64,000 bases of DNA, taken from contig JAFCMP010000552.1 in the NCBI GenBank assembly GCA_017506865.1, positions 372,001 through 436,000 on the forward strand, read 5' to 3'. The position numbers and the translations under genes were made by a program. Position 1 is the first letter of the stretch; the number at the start of each line of letters is the position of its first letter. Origin of the DNA: Tribonema minus (Eukaryota > Sar > Xanthophyceae > Tribonematales > Tribonemataceae). Below the pieces are notes generated by a model, which saw only the letters and a program-made list of their open reading frames with translations, was not told the DNA's origin and ran no database searches. Shown here piece after piece: positions 11,901 through 22,487 of this stretch.

Positions 11901-14459
11901 GTGTGCGCTGCTGCGTGCTGGAGGAGTTGCTTGGCGGCAACTATGTTTCCTTTTGTGGGCATCTATGTGTGATCGTGGAGCAGGCCGTTGTGCGCAGGAG
12001 GCACTGCAGTTGAGGTTTGGGCCAGGCACACACATAAGCACAGATGTCATGAACCGCATTGCCCTCAAGTCTTCTCAATGTGGTGGACAGTGTGCATGCC
12101 TGCACGCGCATCTGCTGATCAACGACTGCACCTATTGCTACCACCGCACGGCCTGACTGCGCAGCAAGCGGGACGGCTTTGACTACACCATCCTGAGGGT
12201 TGGGCGGCTGTGCGCAGAGGTGAGCTCAAATCTCTATTCAAGGATCAGCATCATGAGTGAGTCAGGTACAGCGCCTGATATTACATACATGCCATACGCC
12301 ATTGATACCCATTGTATGACGACTTCCACGTCTTTCATGAAAGCGTCCCACATGTGCCCATTTTGTCGTGCTCCGAGCTCTTCTTTTTTTGCCGCACAAA
12401 TATTTAGCCAGGCCGTGGATAACATGCGTGATTGGTTGCTCTCCTTGCTTGCCAGTGCATGCGCCAGTGTCACTGCTGGTCACAGGGCCACGAGCACTCT
12501 CCCTCTTTCTCCAACTTCAAATTCAAGTGTCAAATGCACAACGTGGAAGTGCCCCGCTAACCTCGCCGTCCTTTGGGGCGTACTTGGGGTGTCCTGTGTA
12601 CTCAGAGTGTACCGCGGCCACGGCTGCATTGCACAGCACTTGTCGCAGTAGAGCACAGCCAGTTGCTGTGGGCACGTCACCTGCTGCAGCACTTCACAGT
12701 GTGCCACCGACGCGACGGCGACTTCCACTTCACTTAAAGTTGCGGTCAATCGGAGCCAGCCTGCACACTCCGCTGCGCGAGCGCAGCTGCTGTCTTGAGT
12801 GTATGATGTGCTTGCGACCGGCCAGTATTTCGAGAAGAACTCACGGTCATGAATGTCACCGCTACTTCAATCCTGCAGGGCACTGCTTCATGGTTGGCAT
12901 TGGCTACATGACGCGCGCTTTGTTCTTAGGGGTAGGGTTAGGGTAACCCCAAGCCAGCTGTCCAGCTTGCCGTGAGTCTGAACCCTGCGCCGTGCTGCAG
13001 GGCGACACACCGCAGCGATTGCGCAGTAGTGCCCCCTGCGCGATTTGCAGGCGCATAATTAAGTCATGCCTGAAACTTGAATTGAAGTTCTCTGAACCTC
13101 AGATGCGCGGTTGCAGTTTTTTTCACACTCTGAGCGCTGACCGTTCCTGCCTTCGCGCGGCGCGCTTGCAGCCCGTGGGCAAACCCGGCGTGGAGCTAGA
13201 GCCGGAGGACGCCCTGCAGGGCGACACGTCGCGCCTCAAAACTTCAAATTGAACTTCTATGACGTCTTCCCTCAATTACAAGTGTGAGGTTGCCTTTTCT
13301 TTCACCCCCTGAGCACTGGTTTTCCGTGGCATGTTCTCAGCCTGCGGGCAAGCCCGGCGTGGAGCTGGAGCCGGGAGACGCCCTTCAGGGCGACACATCG
13401 CGACCCATCGCGGAGGAGGCCCTGATACAGGCGCTCACGCAGTCGCCGGCGCGCAACGCCACCGCGTCCATCGTCAGCGCGGCGGCGGCGGCGCCGCCGA
13501 CGCAGGCGCTGTGGACGGATCTGTTCCTTAAGATGCAGGGTCCGGAGGTATGTATTGTAGTAGTCCACATGGTGCAGAACGATGTTATTGAGGGGCTTGC
13601 AGGTTCAGAAGGTATGTGTTGTACATATAGTACAGAGCGATATTGTTATACAAGGGACTCTGCCAGAGATTCGTTGACGTTGTCAGGAATTGCCGAAGCT
13701 GCTCGCGCCGCCGGTTGCTGTGCCGTGTGTCCCGCCGCGCAGCTGCTGCGAGTGCCGCTACCCAACCCATGTGCCTCAATGATGCACACCTGCCATTGTC
13801 AAGCATGAGGCATGGGGCCCATGTCAACTGCCTGGCCTTGATGTTCACGCCATAAGATACATGGCTGCCAGACCACGCGCAAAGCGTGTGTGCATGCACA
13901 GGACGGCTCATGCTTGTCTTGCTGACGGACGGCACGAGACATCACTGCGCTACTGTGCATTCAACAGCCCCCCCCCCCCCCCCCCCCCCCCCTTGCCCCC
14001 TGCGAGCAGCTGCTGCGCGTGCCGCTGGCGGACGTGATGCCCAAGGACCGCGTCGACGTCACCGCCGCGGCCATCTTCATGCGCGAGTGGGCGCAGCTCT
14101 GGACGCGCGCGGGCAGCGGCCTCACCACGCCCGTAACTGTCGCGACGTCGCCGCGCGCACCCAACGGCAGCGAGCGCGTTGAAATCCTGTTCCGCCCCAC
14201 CGCCAACGCGTTCGTCTCGAGTAAGGAGGAGAGGGCGGCGGAGCGCGCGCGCGATAAGGGGGAGGGGGGAGGGGGAGGGGGCGGGGCGCGCAGGGGGGCG
14301 CACGAGGGGGGCGTCATCTTCCTCGTGGAGGCGCTGCCGTACCCTAGGATCAGGGTTGTGAGGGCGCCGCTCAGCGACGGCGCCGCGCTCAAGGAGATGA
14401 GCGAGAGCGCCATCGTGTCGCGCTTCCAGAGGGACGTGCGCGCGCTGCTGCGCCAGTGA
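5941..14459 (+). CDS. Plastid-targeted atypical short-chain dehydrogenase (NAD(P)-binding Rossmann protein)
   Basis: Eight-exon model: 5941-6372, 7125-7496, 9097-9150, 10689-10860, 11236-11455, 12165-12219, 13341-13547, 14010-14459; 653 aa. All phases agree. Residues 1-30 form a hydrophobic signal, followed by LGSFAGTP, a Phe transit motif. A helical, charged region follows (residues 60-265). The Rossmann fold starts at VIVVGADG, which joins PLGEAVLSRLL across intron 3 to give a GxxGxxG dinucleotide motif. Then come TIIIA, HVVCLSAIGA (beta-4) and DYTILRVGRL, matching atypical NAD(P)H-binding SDRs of the NmrA/TIC62/YCF39 type. The last exon adds an about 150-residue domain I do not recognise, with a Gly/Arg-rich insert. 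Intron 4 uses a GC donor (CAG|GCGAGT). The substrate is unknown. Confidence 0.82.
9614..9920. repeat. Scattered telomere-like words in SDR intron 3
   Basis: Short GGGTTAGGGTTA (about 9614-9627) and degenerate CCCTAA/CCTAAC words (about 9886-9920) occur in both orientations within intron 3. They look like decayed telomeric repeats. Confidence 0.5.
10106..10135 (+). repeat. Interstitial (TTAGGG)5 array in SDR intron 3
   Basis: Five perfect TTAGGG units lie in the sense strand of the host gene, about 170 bases before the first ghost copy of exon 4. Confidence 0.9.
10300..10688 (+). repeat. Three tandem ghost acceptors/exon starts upstream of SDR exon 4
   Basis: The unit is a C-homopolymer tract, then CAG, about 60 bases of exon-4 start, then ttctcactccatacttcaac. 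Exon-like starts lie at 10309, 10441 and 10570 before the true one at 10689 (spacings 132, 129, 119). Copies differ by a few substitutions. The true exon continues GCTGGAGGAGG where the ghosts switch to intron sequence. Confidence 0.93.
11456..12164 (+). repeat. SDR intron 5 with ghosts of the upstream exon 3' edge
   Basis: The end of exon 5 (tggagcaggccgtcatgcg, then caggag|gtgagc) is partly repeated near 11601-11645, 11759-11790 and 11979-12003. Runs of tacttcaagtacttcaaag lie between them (about 11791-11826). Confidence 0.75.
12928..12946. repeat. Small telomere-like inverted patch in SDR intron 6
   Basis: GGGTAGGGTTAGGG is followed at once by TAACCCC, giving a short G-strand to C-strand inversion. 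Confidence 0.5.
12990..13240 (+). repeat. Ghost copies of SDR exon-7 5' edge
   Basis: A nearly complete copy of the first roughly 66 bases of exon 7 with its CAG acceptor lies at 13165-13236. It encodes PVGKPGVELEPEDALQGDTS, against PAGKPGVELEPGDALQGDTS in the true exon. A shorter trace is at 12996-13020. The copy is in intron 6, before the true acceptor at 13340. Confidence 0.88.
13966..14009 (+). other. Poly-C polypyrimidine tract at SDR exon-8 acceptor
   Basis: An uninterrupted C run of more than twenty bases is followed by TTGCCCCCTGCGAGCAG and the exon at 14010. It is one of the longest of many C tracts at 3' splice sites here. Confidence 0.85.
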
Positions 14460-15602
14460 GCGAGGCGGCGGCGGCGGCGCGCTCGCAGTTCGGCGCCGCG
14501 CTGTGCGGGGTGCGCTCGTGCGTGCCTTGTCTGTGCACGATCGATCTGCGCTGCCGCCCGCGCGTGCGCCCGCTCGCGGCGCTGCTGTCGGCACGATCGG
14601 TCTGCGTTGCCGTCGACGCAGGTCGCCGGTTGCGGCGCCGCTGGCGGTGGTGGCGCGGCGGCGCTGTGCGCGTGCGCTCGGGAAGGATGCCCCGGCCTGC
14701 GGCTGGCAGGATTGCAGAGAGGACAGCAGCGCGCTCGCCGTGTGGTAGCGGAAAGGGGGTGCAACTGTGCGCACCTCTGTGAGAGGAGCGTCTCGCCTGA
14801 CGGTCAGCATACTGTCAGCAGACTGCGGGTGCGCCTATGGCGCAGAGGCGCCTGTGCGGCGCCTGCGCAAACGTTGCGCTGAATCGTGCGGAGGGGCTGC
14901 GTCGGGGGGGGGGGGGGGGGAGTGCATGGGTACATGAGGGTATGTAGACAGGACCTGCCAGGCAGCCACTGAGTGCCAGAACGAGTAGGTACTGATGCCA
15001 TGCTGTTGGTGGGTTGTCAGGGGGCGGGGTGTAGGCCTGCACTTGTTGGGGGGGGGGGGTCGAGCCTGCTGCAGCGTCGCGCCGAAGCTGCAGAGTTTGC
15101 AGGAGCGGTCGGCGCTTTAGGCGCGGCAATCTGTACGACTACTAGTGTATGGTGTACATACATAATGGACGTGTAGCACATATGACGACTTCGGTGGCGC
15201 ATATGCACTGCACACAGGGCTGCGGGCCGTTTTCAAGCCTGTGCCGTGCATTTCCGTGGTGACCGTGCCTGCTACGTAATGCACTCTGATTATCAGCACC
15301 ATCTTCTTGCATATGCCACTGGTGTTGTGACCATTGCTGCTCATATGCATACAGGGCCTATATGCTTCAAGTTATGCATCAGAAGTGCTGGCTGCAGCTG
15401 GCTGGTGGAGCCTCAATACAGTCACTTCTGTGCATGAACTGGTGTGACGCCCACTGTGTCATGCCAGCTTGACCAAGATAGACTCAAAATGATGTGTCAT
15501 TTAGTCACATTCATGGGTCCTTCCGGCACACCAAACAACTTCAAAGTTGAACCTTGAAACGGTTGAAGTGTGTTTTTTGGGGCGTAAAAGCGAGCGTGCA
15601 GC
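14460..15602. other. Intergenic gap after SDR gene
   Basis: The first 300 bases are GC-rich and may be 3' UTR. Two G-homopolymer runs lie at about 14907-14921 and 15048-15058. The rest is AT-richer, with a TTCAAAGTTGAACCTTGAA cluster about 60 bases before the next start. No gene is seen. Confidence 0.5.
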
Positions 15603-17648
15603 ATGCACCGGACGAGCAGCAAGGCGACGATGCGAACCTCAAGGGCAAGCGGCAGCCACACAATGGATCCGCCATTTGGGAAGGACGACACCTCTACAAG
15701 CACAGGAGACACGAGCACGAGGGCTTCCCATGCACCACATGCCGCAACGTCGGGTACTCGTAGAGACAGCATTGGATCTCAGTCTACCGCAACATCTCGA
15801 GGCTACGACGCCTTGCACGTGTCACTCGACTCGAAAATGCTAGATGACGACCAGTGGCAGTTGTTAGCAGAGTACTGCAACGAGCGGGGGTTCGGCAAGC
15901 GCGAGGTGGAAGCCATACATGCGCGCTTTGCGCGCACCCTCAATTCTGAAGAGCACAGCGACTTCACAAAGAAGAAGATCCACCACGCCTCACTCGACTT
16001 CATTCAAGACGAGTTCTACAATACGGGTGGAGAGTTTGTCGCCCAGCTGCTGCTCCAGACCTGGTACCAACAGCCCCATGCAATGCTGGCCCCTCAGAGC
16101 GACAGGCGCCAGTTTGATTTCGCGCGCCTAGTGATCCTCAGCTGCGACCTGGCAGACATGAGCAACGCGGAGCTGCTCACGGCGTTCTGGGCCAGCGCGC
16201 TGCAGTGCTACGGCTGCGGCACCGCCGGCGGCGGCAGCGGCGGCGGCAGCAGCAGCTGGGAGCGCGCGCTCCACCTGCAGGCCAACACGGAGCTGGCGCG
16301 TGAGACGGTTGAAGTCATACACAGGGACGCGCGCCCGCGCAGCGTCTCGCTCGTCATGGATGAGCTGCTGCCACCGGGCGGCGTCGTAAGCGTGCGCGAT
16401 CTCATTCAGGCCGCGTTTGAGCACCCCGCGCTGCTGTTCCCCGTCGTCCAGTTCCAGCGCACGCTGCGGCGGCGCCTCATGGGGCGCGCATACTGGCAGC
16501 AGCGGCGGCGGCCGCTCGCCGTGCCGGGCCTGCCGTGCACTGCCGCCGCGCTGCCGCAGGCTGCCGACGACCTGCTCGACAGGGTGCGCAGCTACCGCGC
16601 GGCATGGGTGGCAACGACGGGGACCCTGCTGCTGCGGGTGTTGCGGCGGGGGGGCAGGGGGGCGCTGCCGCAGGGCGCGCGCGACGCGGCGTGGCACGCA
16701 CAGCTCGCGCAGCTGGCGGACAACGTGCTGCCGCCGGGCAAGCTGGTGCGCGCAGCGGCGGCCGCAGCTGCCGCCGCCGCCGCCGCAGCTGCAGCCGGCA
16801 AGCGGCGCAACCTGACCGTGTTCATGGGGCTGCGGACCATGCGCGTCGCGGAGTCTCTGCTCAGCAAGAGCGCGCCGCGGGCGCTGTTGAGCACTGCCAG
16901 GACCGCCGATGCCTCTGCTGATGACAATGCTGCCGCGGCGGCGCGCACTGGGCGCCTGAGGGCGGCCACGATCGCGCCGCCGCAGCCGCCGCCGCCGCCG
17001 TCGCCGAGCAACTCCAGTGACAGCCCTGGCGCCAACAACACAAGCGCCGCGCCCAGTACAAAACCAAACAAGGCGGCGGCGGCGGCGCCGGTGGCAGCCA
17101 AGCTGTGCGCGGCGTGTCTCGAGGCGCGCGGCCTGGCGGCGCTGTGCGCGCGCTGTGCGGCGGCGGCGGCGGCGGCGTTCAAGGACGCCTTCGGCTCGCG
17201 CGCCGCTGCGGCGCTGCTGGCGCCGTACGGCGCGCCGCTCGGCATCGCGCAGCCCGACCCCGTGCAGCCGCTGCTGCGCGCGTCGGCGGGCTGGCACCGC
17301 ACGACCGACCCCGCTACGGGGCAGCCCTTCTATCACAGCCCCCTGTACAACCAGGCGTTCTGGGAGGGGGAGCTGCGGTTCGAGCGGGGGGAGGAGGGGG
17401 CGGGCGCCGCGGTGCTGGAGAACGTGCACCGCTGGCTGCACAGCAAGAGCAGGCTGGTGTTTGCGGCACCGCCCGCGGCCAGCGGGTCTCGGGGGACGAG
17501 GACGGCAGGGGGAAAAAAGGGGACGCGAGGGGGCAGCAGGAAGGGCACCAGGGGGAAGGGGGGGGGGACGCCGGCGATTGCAGGGGGCGGCGATGGCGTG
17601 AGCGCTTTCGGCGGCGCGTCTGTTGGTAGTTCGCTGACCAGGGCCTAG
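15603..17648 (+). CDS. Unrecognised single-exon protein, 681 aa
   Basis: A continuous ATG-initiated frame of 681 codons, ending TAG. Residues 1-75 are Ser/Thr-rich and low complexity. Residues 80-250 are well-mixed and probably alpha-helical (DDDQWQLLAEYCNERGFGK...EFVAQLLLQTWYQQ). A Gly/Ser linker lies near residue 210. A poly-Ala run (about 385-400) and a Pro-rich stretch (460-475) follow. A paired-cysteine segment (KLCAACLEARGLAALCARC, about 500-518) could bind a metal. A WW-like stretch (GWHRTTDPATGQPFYHSPL, about 562-580) follows, and the tail is basic and Gly-rich. Later in-frame ATGs (for example 15630) are possible starts. No family recognised. The frame's length and its conserved-looking helical part argue that it is real. 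Confidence 0.65.
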   Translation: MHRTSSKATMRTSRASGSHTMDPPFGKDDTSTSTGDTSTRASHAPHAATSGTRRDSIGSQSTATSRGYDALHVSLDSKMLDDDQWQLLAEYCNERGFGKREVEAIHARFARTLNSEEHSDFTKKKIHHASLDFIQDEFYNTGGEFVAQLLLQTWYQQPHAMLAPQSDRRQFDFARLVILSCDLADMSNAELLTAFWASALQCYGCGTAGGGSGGGSSSWERALHLQANTELARETVEVIHRDARPRSVSLVMDELLPPGGVVSVRDLIQAAFEHPALLFPVVQFQRTLRRRLMGRAYWQQRRRPLAVPGLPCTAAALPQAADDLLDRVRSYRAAWVATTGTLLLRVLRRGGRGALPQGARDAAWHAQLAQLADNVLPPGKLVRAAAAAAAAAAAAAAAGKRRNLTVFMGLRTMRVAESLLSKSAPRALLSTARTADASADDNAAAAARTGRLRAATIAPPQPPPPPSPSNSSDSPGANNTSAAPSTKPNKAAAAAPVAAKLCAACLEARGLAALCARCAAAAAAAFKDAFGSRAAAALLAPYGAPLGIAQPDPVQPLLRASAGWHRTTDPATGQPFYHSPLYNQAFWEGELRFERGEEGAGAAVLENVHRWLHSKSRLVFAAPPAASGSRGTRTAGGKKGTRGGSRKGTRGKGGGTPAIAGGGDGVSAFGGASVGSSLTRA

Positions 17649-19292
17649 GTTGCTGAGGCAGGTGCAGCAGATAGCAGGCATGTAGGTATTGGAAGAGAGA
17701 AGAGTGGGGCAGTGCCCTACGGAGCACGCACAGCAGCAGCAGCAGCGCCCAAAGTTGCACACTGGCCGGCGCCTGCCAGTGTGCGCACACTGCACGCCTG
17801 TGCACACGGCAGCGAGAGCGCGGCGAAAGGCTGTGGCTGCATCGGATTGCAGCAGCAACTTGGCAGACGTTGTGCACAAATCAAGCACACAGAGGCGGCG
17901 GGCAGCGGCTTTTGTGTCTAGGTTGAGTGAGGTGACTGGTCATTGTCGGGCTCTCAGTTAGATGGTTAGGTTTCCTCATTCTTACTTCATAAAAAAAAAC
18001 TTGAGTAAATGCATTGTTCTCAAGGGATAAACTTGTGCAACGCTGCAAGAACCGTCCATGGGTGCCAGCAATGAGGCGGTGGATGTGGTTTGCTGCAAGT
18101 CCACAAGCGAATCGAGCCACATTCTGGCAAAAATGACAGCCTGATTCAAGGGGGCACCGCACATGGCATTCTTTGTGAAGGGCACAACTACCCCCATGTG
18201 GCATTTGTGCACGTTTTGCAGACAAGGTCAGACCGCCATAATTCCACTGTCTGCCTGCACATTACAGGAATGATTTTGCTGTGATCTTGTTGTATAAGTT
18301 CATGGTGCTGGTTGGTTCAGCTGGCTGCCAATTGGCATCAGTCTGTTTGCAGTAGCTGCACGTGAACTTTGCAACAGGCGCTCCTTTGCTGACGCTCCAC
18401 ACTTCCGTCCATCGCGGCGGTGTTGAAGCAAGCGCTTCATATACACATGGTGCCAGTATGCCAGTCTCGCTGGCTATGCATGCCATGCTCATAGTCAATG
18501 TGCATACTTCGAAGCATATACATGTGTCCAAATGTATAAATCCGCCACGGCAGCGCTCTGCCCCACGACCATGCACCGTGCGCTGGGGAAGCGAACTGGC
18601 ACCCTGCACTGCCTGCAAATGCTCACAGCTTCACACATGTAGGCAACGCCGCAGGACACACACGTTCAGCACAAAGCTTGGCTTGGCTGTATGTGGGAGC
18701 ACTGCTGCAGCGCACACTACGTGCCTAGCACACTGCGTGACCAACAGCACCGCCAGCAAGACCTGCTTGCCGTGTGCAGCAGTCATCACATCAGCATGCA
18801 TATACAACATGGAGCTGATGCAACAGCGCTTGACACCTTCTTCACGTTTGCACACACACCCGCAGTTTTCCATTCATCTGGCAGCCTAGCTGCCGCTGCT
18901 CCCTGTACACCTGTCCTCACTAACGTCCCGTCTTGCTGCGCATGGCGAGGGGGGGGGGCGCACTGTCGCGGCGCGCATGTGCTCACGTGAACAACGTGCC
19001 CACGTGGCCCTGCGGCGCGACGTCAAAATCCGGCTCACCGCGTGCTGCTTGAAAGTGCTTTTTCGGAGAAACAAGGGGGTGGCTCTTGGTGCACGGCTGC
19101 CTGCTGCGGCCCCATACAGCCCAGCAGCATCTAAAGTGCCCTCGATGGTTCACTCCCCCTCCCTCCCCCCCCAGCTCGCATCCTCCCTCTCTAGGCTGCA
19201 GCGCTGCGGCGCCAAAGCCTCCGCTTCCTCCGCAGCGCGCTCCCCGCCGCCGCGCCGCTCTCCGCGCCAGCCGCTGCCGCAGCAGCAGCGCC
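17649..19292. other. Convergent intergenic gap (1.6 kb)
   Basis: This lies between the 3' ends of the unrecognised gene and the ATP6AP2-like gene. It has an A-run near 17988 and average complexity. Short open frames occur in several phases but none has protein-like composition. No gene seen. Confidence 0.5.
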
Positions 19293-21054
19293 TCAGTCGT
19301 TCTTCGCCGACGTGTCCGCCTGGAACTTGGCGTACAGCAGACTGTCGCGCCCGATGTCCATGCTCGCGACGCCGTAGATGGCGGCGACAACCAGCAGCGC
19401 AAAGAACACGCCCGTCCACAGGTTCAGCTGGTACTGCGTGATGTCCACGAGCGTCACGTTGGCGGTCGCGTTCGCGCCAGCAGCAGCGGCCAGGCGCCGT
19501 GCAGCAGCGCTCATCTCCGCTGTCGCCGCCGCCGCCGCCGCTGGCGCCAGCTGCGCCCCCACCACCAGCTGCGCCGTGAGCACCAACTGCTCGCCCTCGG
19601 GCTGCGCACCCGGCGCCAGCGCACCGCGCAGCGCGGCGTCGAGCACCGCAGCGGCGGCGGCGACGCCCGCGCCGCTGCTGCCGCCGCGCGCCGCCTCGCC
19701 GAGCGCCGTCAGGTGCAGGACGGCGAGCGCCGGCGGCGCAGCGGCGGCGGCGGAGCGGCGCGCGCCGAGCAGCTGCGCGCGCGCCGCCGCCAGCAGCGCC
19801 AGCTCCTGCAGCAGCGCCGCATCGGACGGCGAGTCCGCGCGCAGCTGCGCGGCGACGCCGCCAGGGCCCTCTACGGACCAGGTGCGCGTGGCGGCGTCGT
19901 AGGCGCCCGTGAGGCCCAGAAGGTCAAAGGATTTTCCGGAAGGGACGCGCGCAGCGCGGCTGAGGGAGCCCGCGGTGAAGCAGGCGGGCGTCGCGTACAG
20001 CGGGGCGCTGCGGGAGCCGCAGAACACGGCGCCACCGCTGCGCGCGAGCGGCTGCGAGGCGAGCGCACCGTGCAGCACGGAGGCCGCTGCGTCGCCGCCG
20101 GCGCCGTCTGTTGAGATGGTGTAAAAAGGAGGGGCGCCTGCGCCGAAGGTCTCCTGCAGGAAGGGCATGGTATCGCGCCACGGCGCGGCTGGCGGTGGGG
20201 GGGGGGGGGGTCAGGTGGAGTCGCGGCGGGCGCGGAGGGTGGGTTGCAGCGTGAGAGGCGCATGCGGCAGCGTGGGGGAATGTGTTGTGTAGACGACTGA
20301 TTGAACGGTGCAGGTGATGCAGAGGAGTCATGTCTTGCGGTGTGAGAGAGATGCGTGTCACCAGAATGCAAGAGCACATGCGCCATGTGAGTGCTTTTGC
20401 AACTTCTGCAACAGCTTCTGCAACAGCTTGTGGCGTGCGCAGCGCAACTGTGGGCACACCAACAGAGATGTTGGTGCATTTCAGCGTCATGTGCACGCGT
20501 CCGCAGCGCAATTGCGCATGGCAGATATTCTTGCAGTGAGAGAAACGGCAGGCACTGGAGAGAGGTGTAGTGAGGGGTGCAGATGCTAGTCGGCAACCTC
20601 GCACGGCAGATACGCAGCTAGAAGGAGAGGTTTCATTCAATTCACAGAGGGTGCAAACCTATAAGGATCTGCAAACAACAGAGGCGACTTTCCAGTTTGA
20701 TGCAATGCACTGCTTACCCGAGGTTGTCACGCCATCTAGGAAGATGACAAGGTTCGCATCTGGCCTGTTGAACAGATCCCCGGCAGGCAAGCTGACCCCC
20801 ATCTCTGCCCTTGCATCCAAGCTCAGCACTCTAGCGATGCCTGTGCCCAATTGCTTTGCGCTGATCCTTCCAGTCGTTTCCGGCATGTAAAGCACTCGGC
20901 TATCGCCCTCCTGGAGGCCATGCTGCAGAAACGCAGCTCGAGCAGCAGTTGTCGATCTTGCTGCAGCTGCTGCTGTTACAGCGCCAGACGCAGTTGCAGC
21001 AGCAATCAGGATGCATTTCCCTGCGCTGAAGCCCTTTCTGCACGAGGGCTTCAT
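19293..21054 (-). CDS. V-ATPase accessory protein, ATP6AP2 (renin receptor)-like
   Basis: Two-exon model: 21054-20718 and 20188-19293 (minus), phase 1, 410 aa. The N-terminus has a signal-like hydrophobic stretch (KCILIAAATASGAV). GDLFNRPDANLVIFLDGV aligns by eye with the human ATP6AP2 segment around GNLFHRPRATVMVMVKGV. Near the C-terminus a single membrane helix (LWTGVFFALLVVAAIYGV) is followed by a short cytosolic tail with MDIGRDSLLYAK, corresponding to NMDPGYDSIIYR in animals. The topology (signal, Ala-rich lumenal domain, one TM, short tail) fits the family, which assists assembly of the V-type proton pump in ER/endomembranes. The lumenal centre is very Ala-rich and diverged. The intron acceptor is preceded by a C-homopolymer tract (G run at about 20199-20212 on plus). 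Divergent from the TTLL gene. Confidence 0.75.
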
Positions 21055-21191
21055 CGCGCTTCCCGCTCCCAGCTGCAGTCCCGGTTGACCCAACGCGGAC
21101 GAGAGGAGATCCCGCGCGCGCCGCGAGCAAGCCGGCGAAACAGTCCCCCGCAGTGCCGCCAGGAACGCAGTGACGGGCGCGCAGGCCTTCA
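21055..21191. promoter_or_regulatory. 137-base bidirectional promoter interval
   Basis: The divergent start codons of the ATP6AP2-like gene (21054, minus) and the TTLL9-like gene (21192, plus) are only 137 bases apart. The interval is GC-rich and has no obvious TATA box. Confidence 0.4.
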
Positions 21192-22487
21192 ATGGAGCAG
21201 GAAGGGCCTCACCGGAAGACTGACGCTAAATCCCAGTCAGGCGGAATCTTACGTACCGTCAAGTTCCACACTTCGTTTGTGCCTGGGAGCCTGGTGCATC
21301 GTGCGCTCTCTCAGCGGGAAGGATGGATGGAGACCGAGGATGCATCAGAAGCGGAGTTGCTTTGGGTGGAACGCGATGCGGCCAACGAGGTCCTTGACGC
21401 CACGCAGCAGTTCTGCAGTAAACAACGCATCAATCACTTTCGCAACGACCGGGAGCTGTGCAGGAAGGATCTGCTTGTCAAGAACCTGAAGCGGCGCAAG
21501 CGACAACTGGAAAGAGAAAGCTCGCAAGCACCTGAGAGTGACACGGCTGATTGCTACGACTTCTGGCCTGAAACGTATGTACTGCCCAGCGATTATGACC
21601 TGTTTGTACAGGCCTACAAGACTGCTCCAGATAGTGTTTGGGTTGCCAAGCCCATCAACGGCAGCCAGGGCAGGGGCATTTTCCTGTTCTCAAAGCTCAG
21701 CCAGATCAGCAGGTGGCGCAACGACGGCATCAAACGGGAGGACGGCCCGGAAACATACGTGGTGCAGCACTACATCAACAAGCCCTACCTCATAGCCGGC
21801 CGCAAGTTCGACATTCGGCTGTACGCGCTGGCGACGTCTTTCCAGCCGCTGACGGCGTACATCCACAGGGGCGGCTTCTGCCGCTTCAGCGCCGTGCGCT
21901 ACCAGCAGGCCACGGCCGCAACGCCGGACGCCGCCATGGAGCGCCACCTGACAAACGTCGCGATACAGCGGCGCGGCGAGGGCTACGACAGGACGTTCAG
22001 CGGCAAGTGGGACGTGCGCTCGCTCAAGCTGCACCTCGTGACGGCGCTCGGCGCGGCCGCCGCGGAGGCGCTCTTCCAGCGCGTGGAGCGCCTCGTCGCG
22101 AGCTCGCTGCGCGCCGTGCGGGACGTCATGATCACCGACCGGCGCTGCTTCGAGCTGTACGGCTACGACGTGCTCATCGACGCGGACCTCAAGCCGTGGC
22201 TGCTGGAGGTGAACGCGTCGCCCGCGCTGAGCGCGACCACGCGCGCGGACCACGTCTTCAAGACCAAGCTGCTGAGCGATGCGCTGGACGTGGTGGATGT
22301 GGAGGGTCGCAGGGGGGGGGTGGCGCCAGTCGCGCGCATGGGGGGGTTCGAGCTCATGTGCCTCGGGGGGGAGGTCGCGCAGCCGAAGGACGGCAGCGCG
22401 TACAGGTCCATCGTAGGCACGGATATGGAGTACGCCGCCAGCGAGCGCTATGAGGCCAGTCACGTGATTGGCAGTAGAGCAGAGTGA
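21192..22487 (+). CDS. Tubulin polyglutamylase, TTLL9-like
   Basis: Single exon, 431 aa, ATG to TGA. The tubulin-tyrosine-ligase-like ATP-grasp fold is complete: INHFRNDRELCRKDLLVKNL, WVAKPINGSQGRGIFLF (nucleotide-binding lysine and Gly-rich loop), GRKFDIRLYALA, HLTNVAIQ, ELYGYDVLIDADLKPWLLEVN (metal-binding Glu/Asn) and NASPALSATT. The C-terminal KTKLLSDALDVVDVEGR followed by RMGGFELM resembles animal TTLL9 (LLEDTLHVVDMEAR, VGGFDLM) more than TTLL1. TTLL9 adds glutamate chains to axonemal tubulin, so the gene implies a motile flagellum at some life stage. The length is normal for the family. Confidence 0.92.
   Translation: MEQEGPHRKTDAKSQSGGILRTVKFHTSFVPGSLVHRALSQREGWMETEDASEAELLWVERDAANEVLDATQQFCSKQRINHFRNDRELCRKDLLVKNLKRRKRQLERESSQAPESDTADCYDFWPETYVLPSDYDLFVQAYKTAPDSVWVAKPINGSQGRGIFLFSKLSQISRWRNDGIKREDGPETYVVQHYINKPYLIAGRKFDIRLYALATSFQPLTAYIHRGGFCRFSAVRYQQATAATPDAAMERHLTNVAIQRRGEGYDRTFSGKWDVRSLKLHLVTALGAAAAEALFQRVERLVASSLRAVRDVMITDRRCFELYGYDVLIDADLKPWLLEVNASPALSATTRADHVFKTKLLSDALDVVDVEGRRGGVAPVARMGGFELMCLGGEVAQPKDGSAYRSIVGTDMEYAASERYEASHVIGSRAE

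Noticed and set aside
13165-13236. Additional SDR exon encoding a second PVGKPGVELEP segment
   Set aside because: No good donor follows, and inclusion would duplicate the same strand of the Rossmann protein; treated as a ghost of exon 7.
10400-13993. Poly-C runs as assembly gaps or artefacts only
   Set aside because: Their placement just before phase-correct acceptors is too consistent for artefact, although exact run lengths may be unreliable.
16128-17888. 586-codon minus-strand open frame
   Set aside because: Antisense shadow of the 681-aa gene; Arg/Ala/Pro-rich with no domain. The plus frame has better residue mixture.
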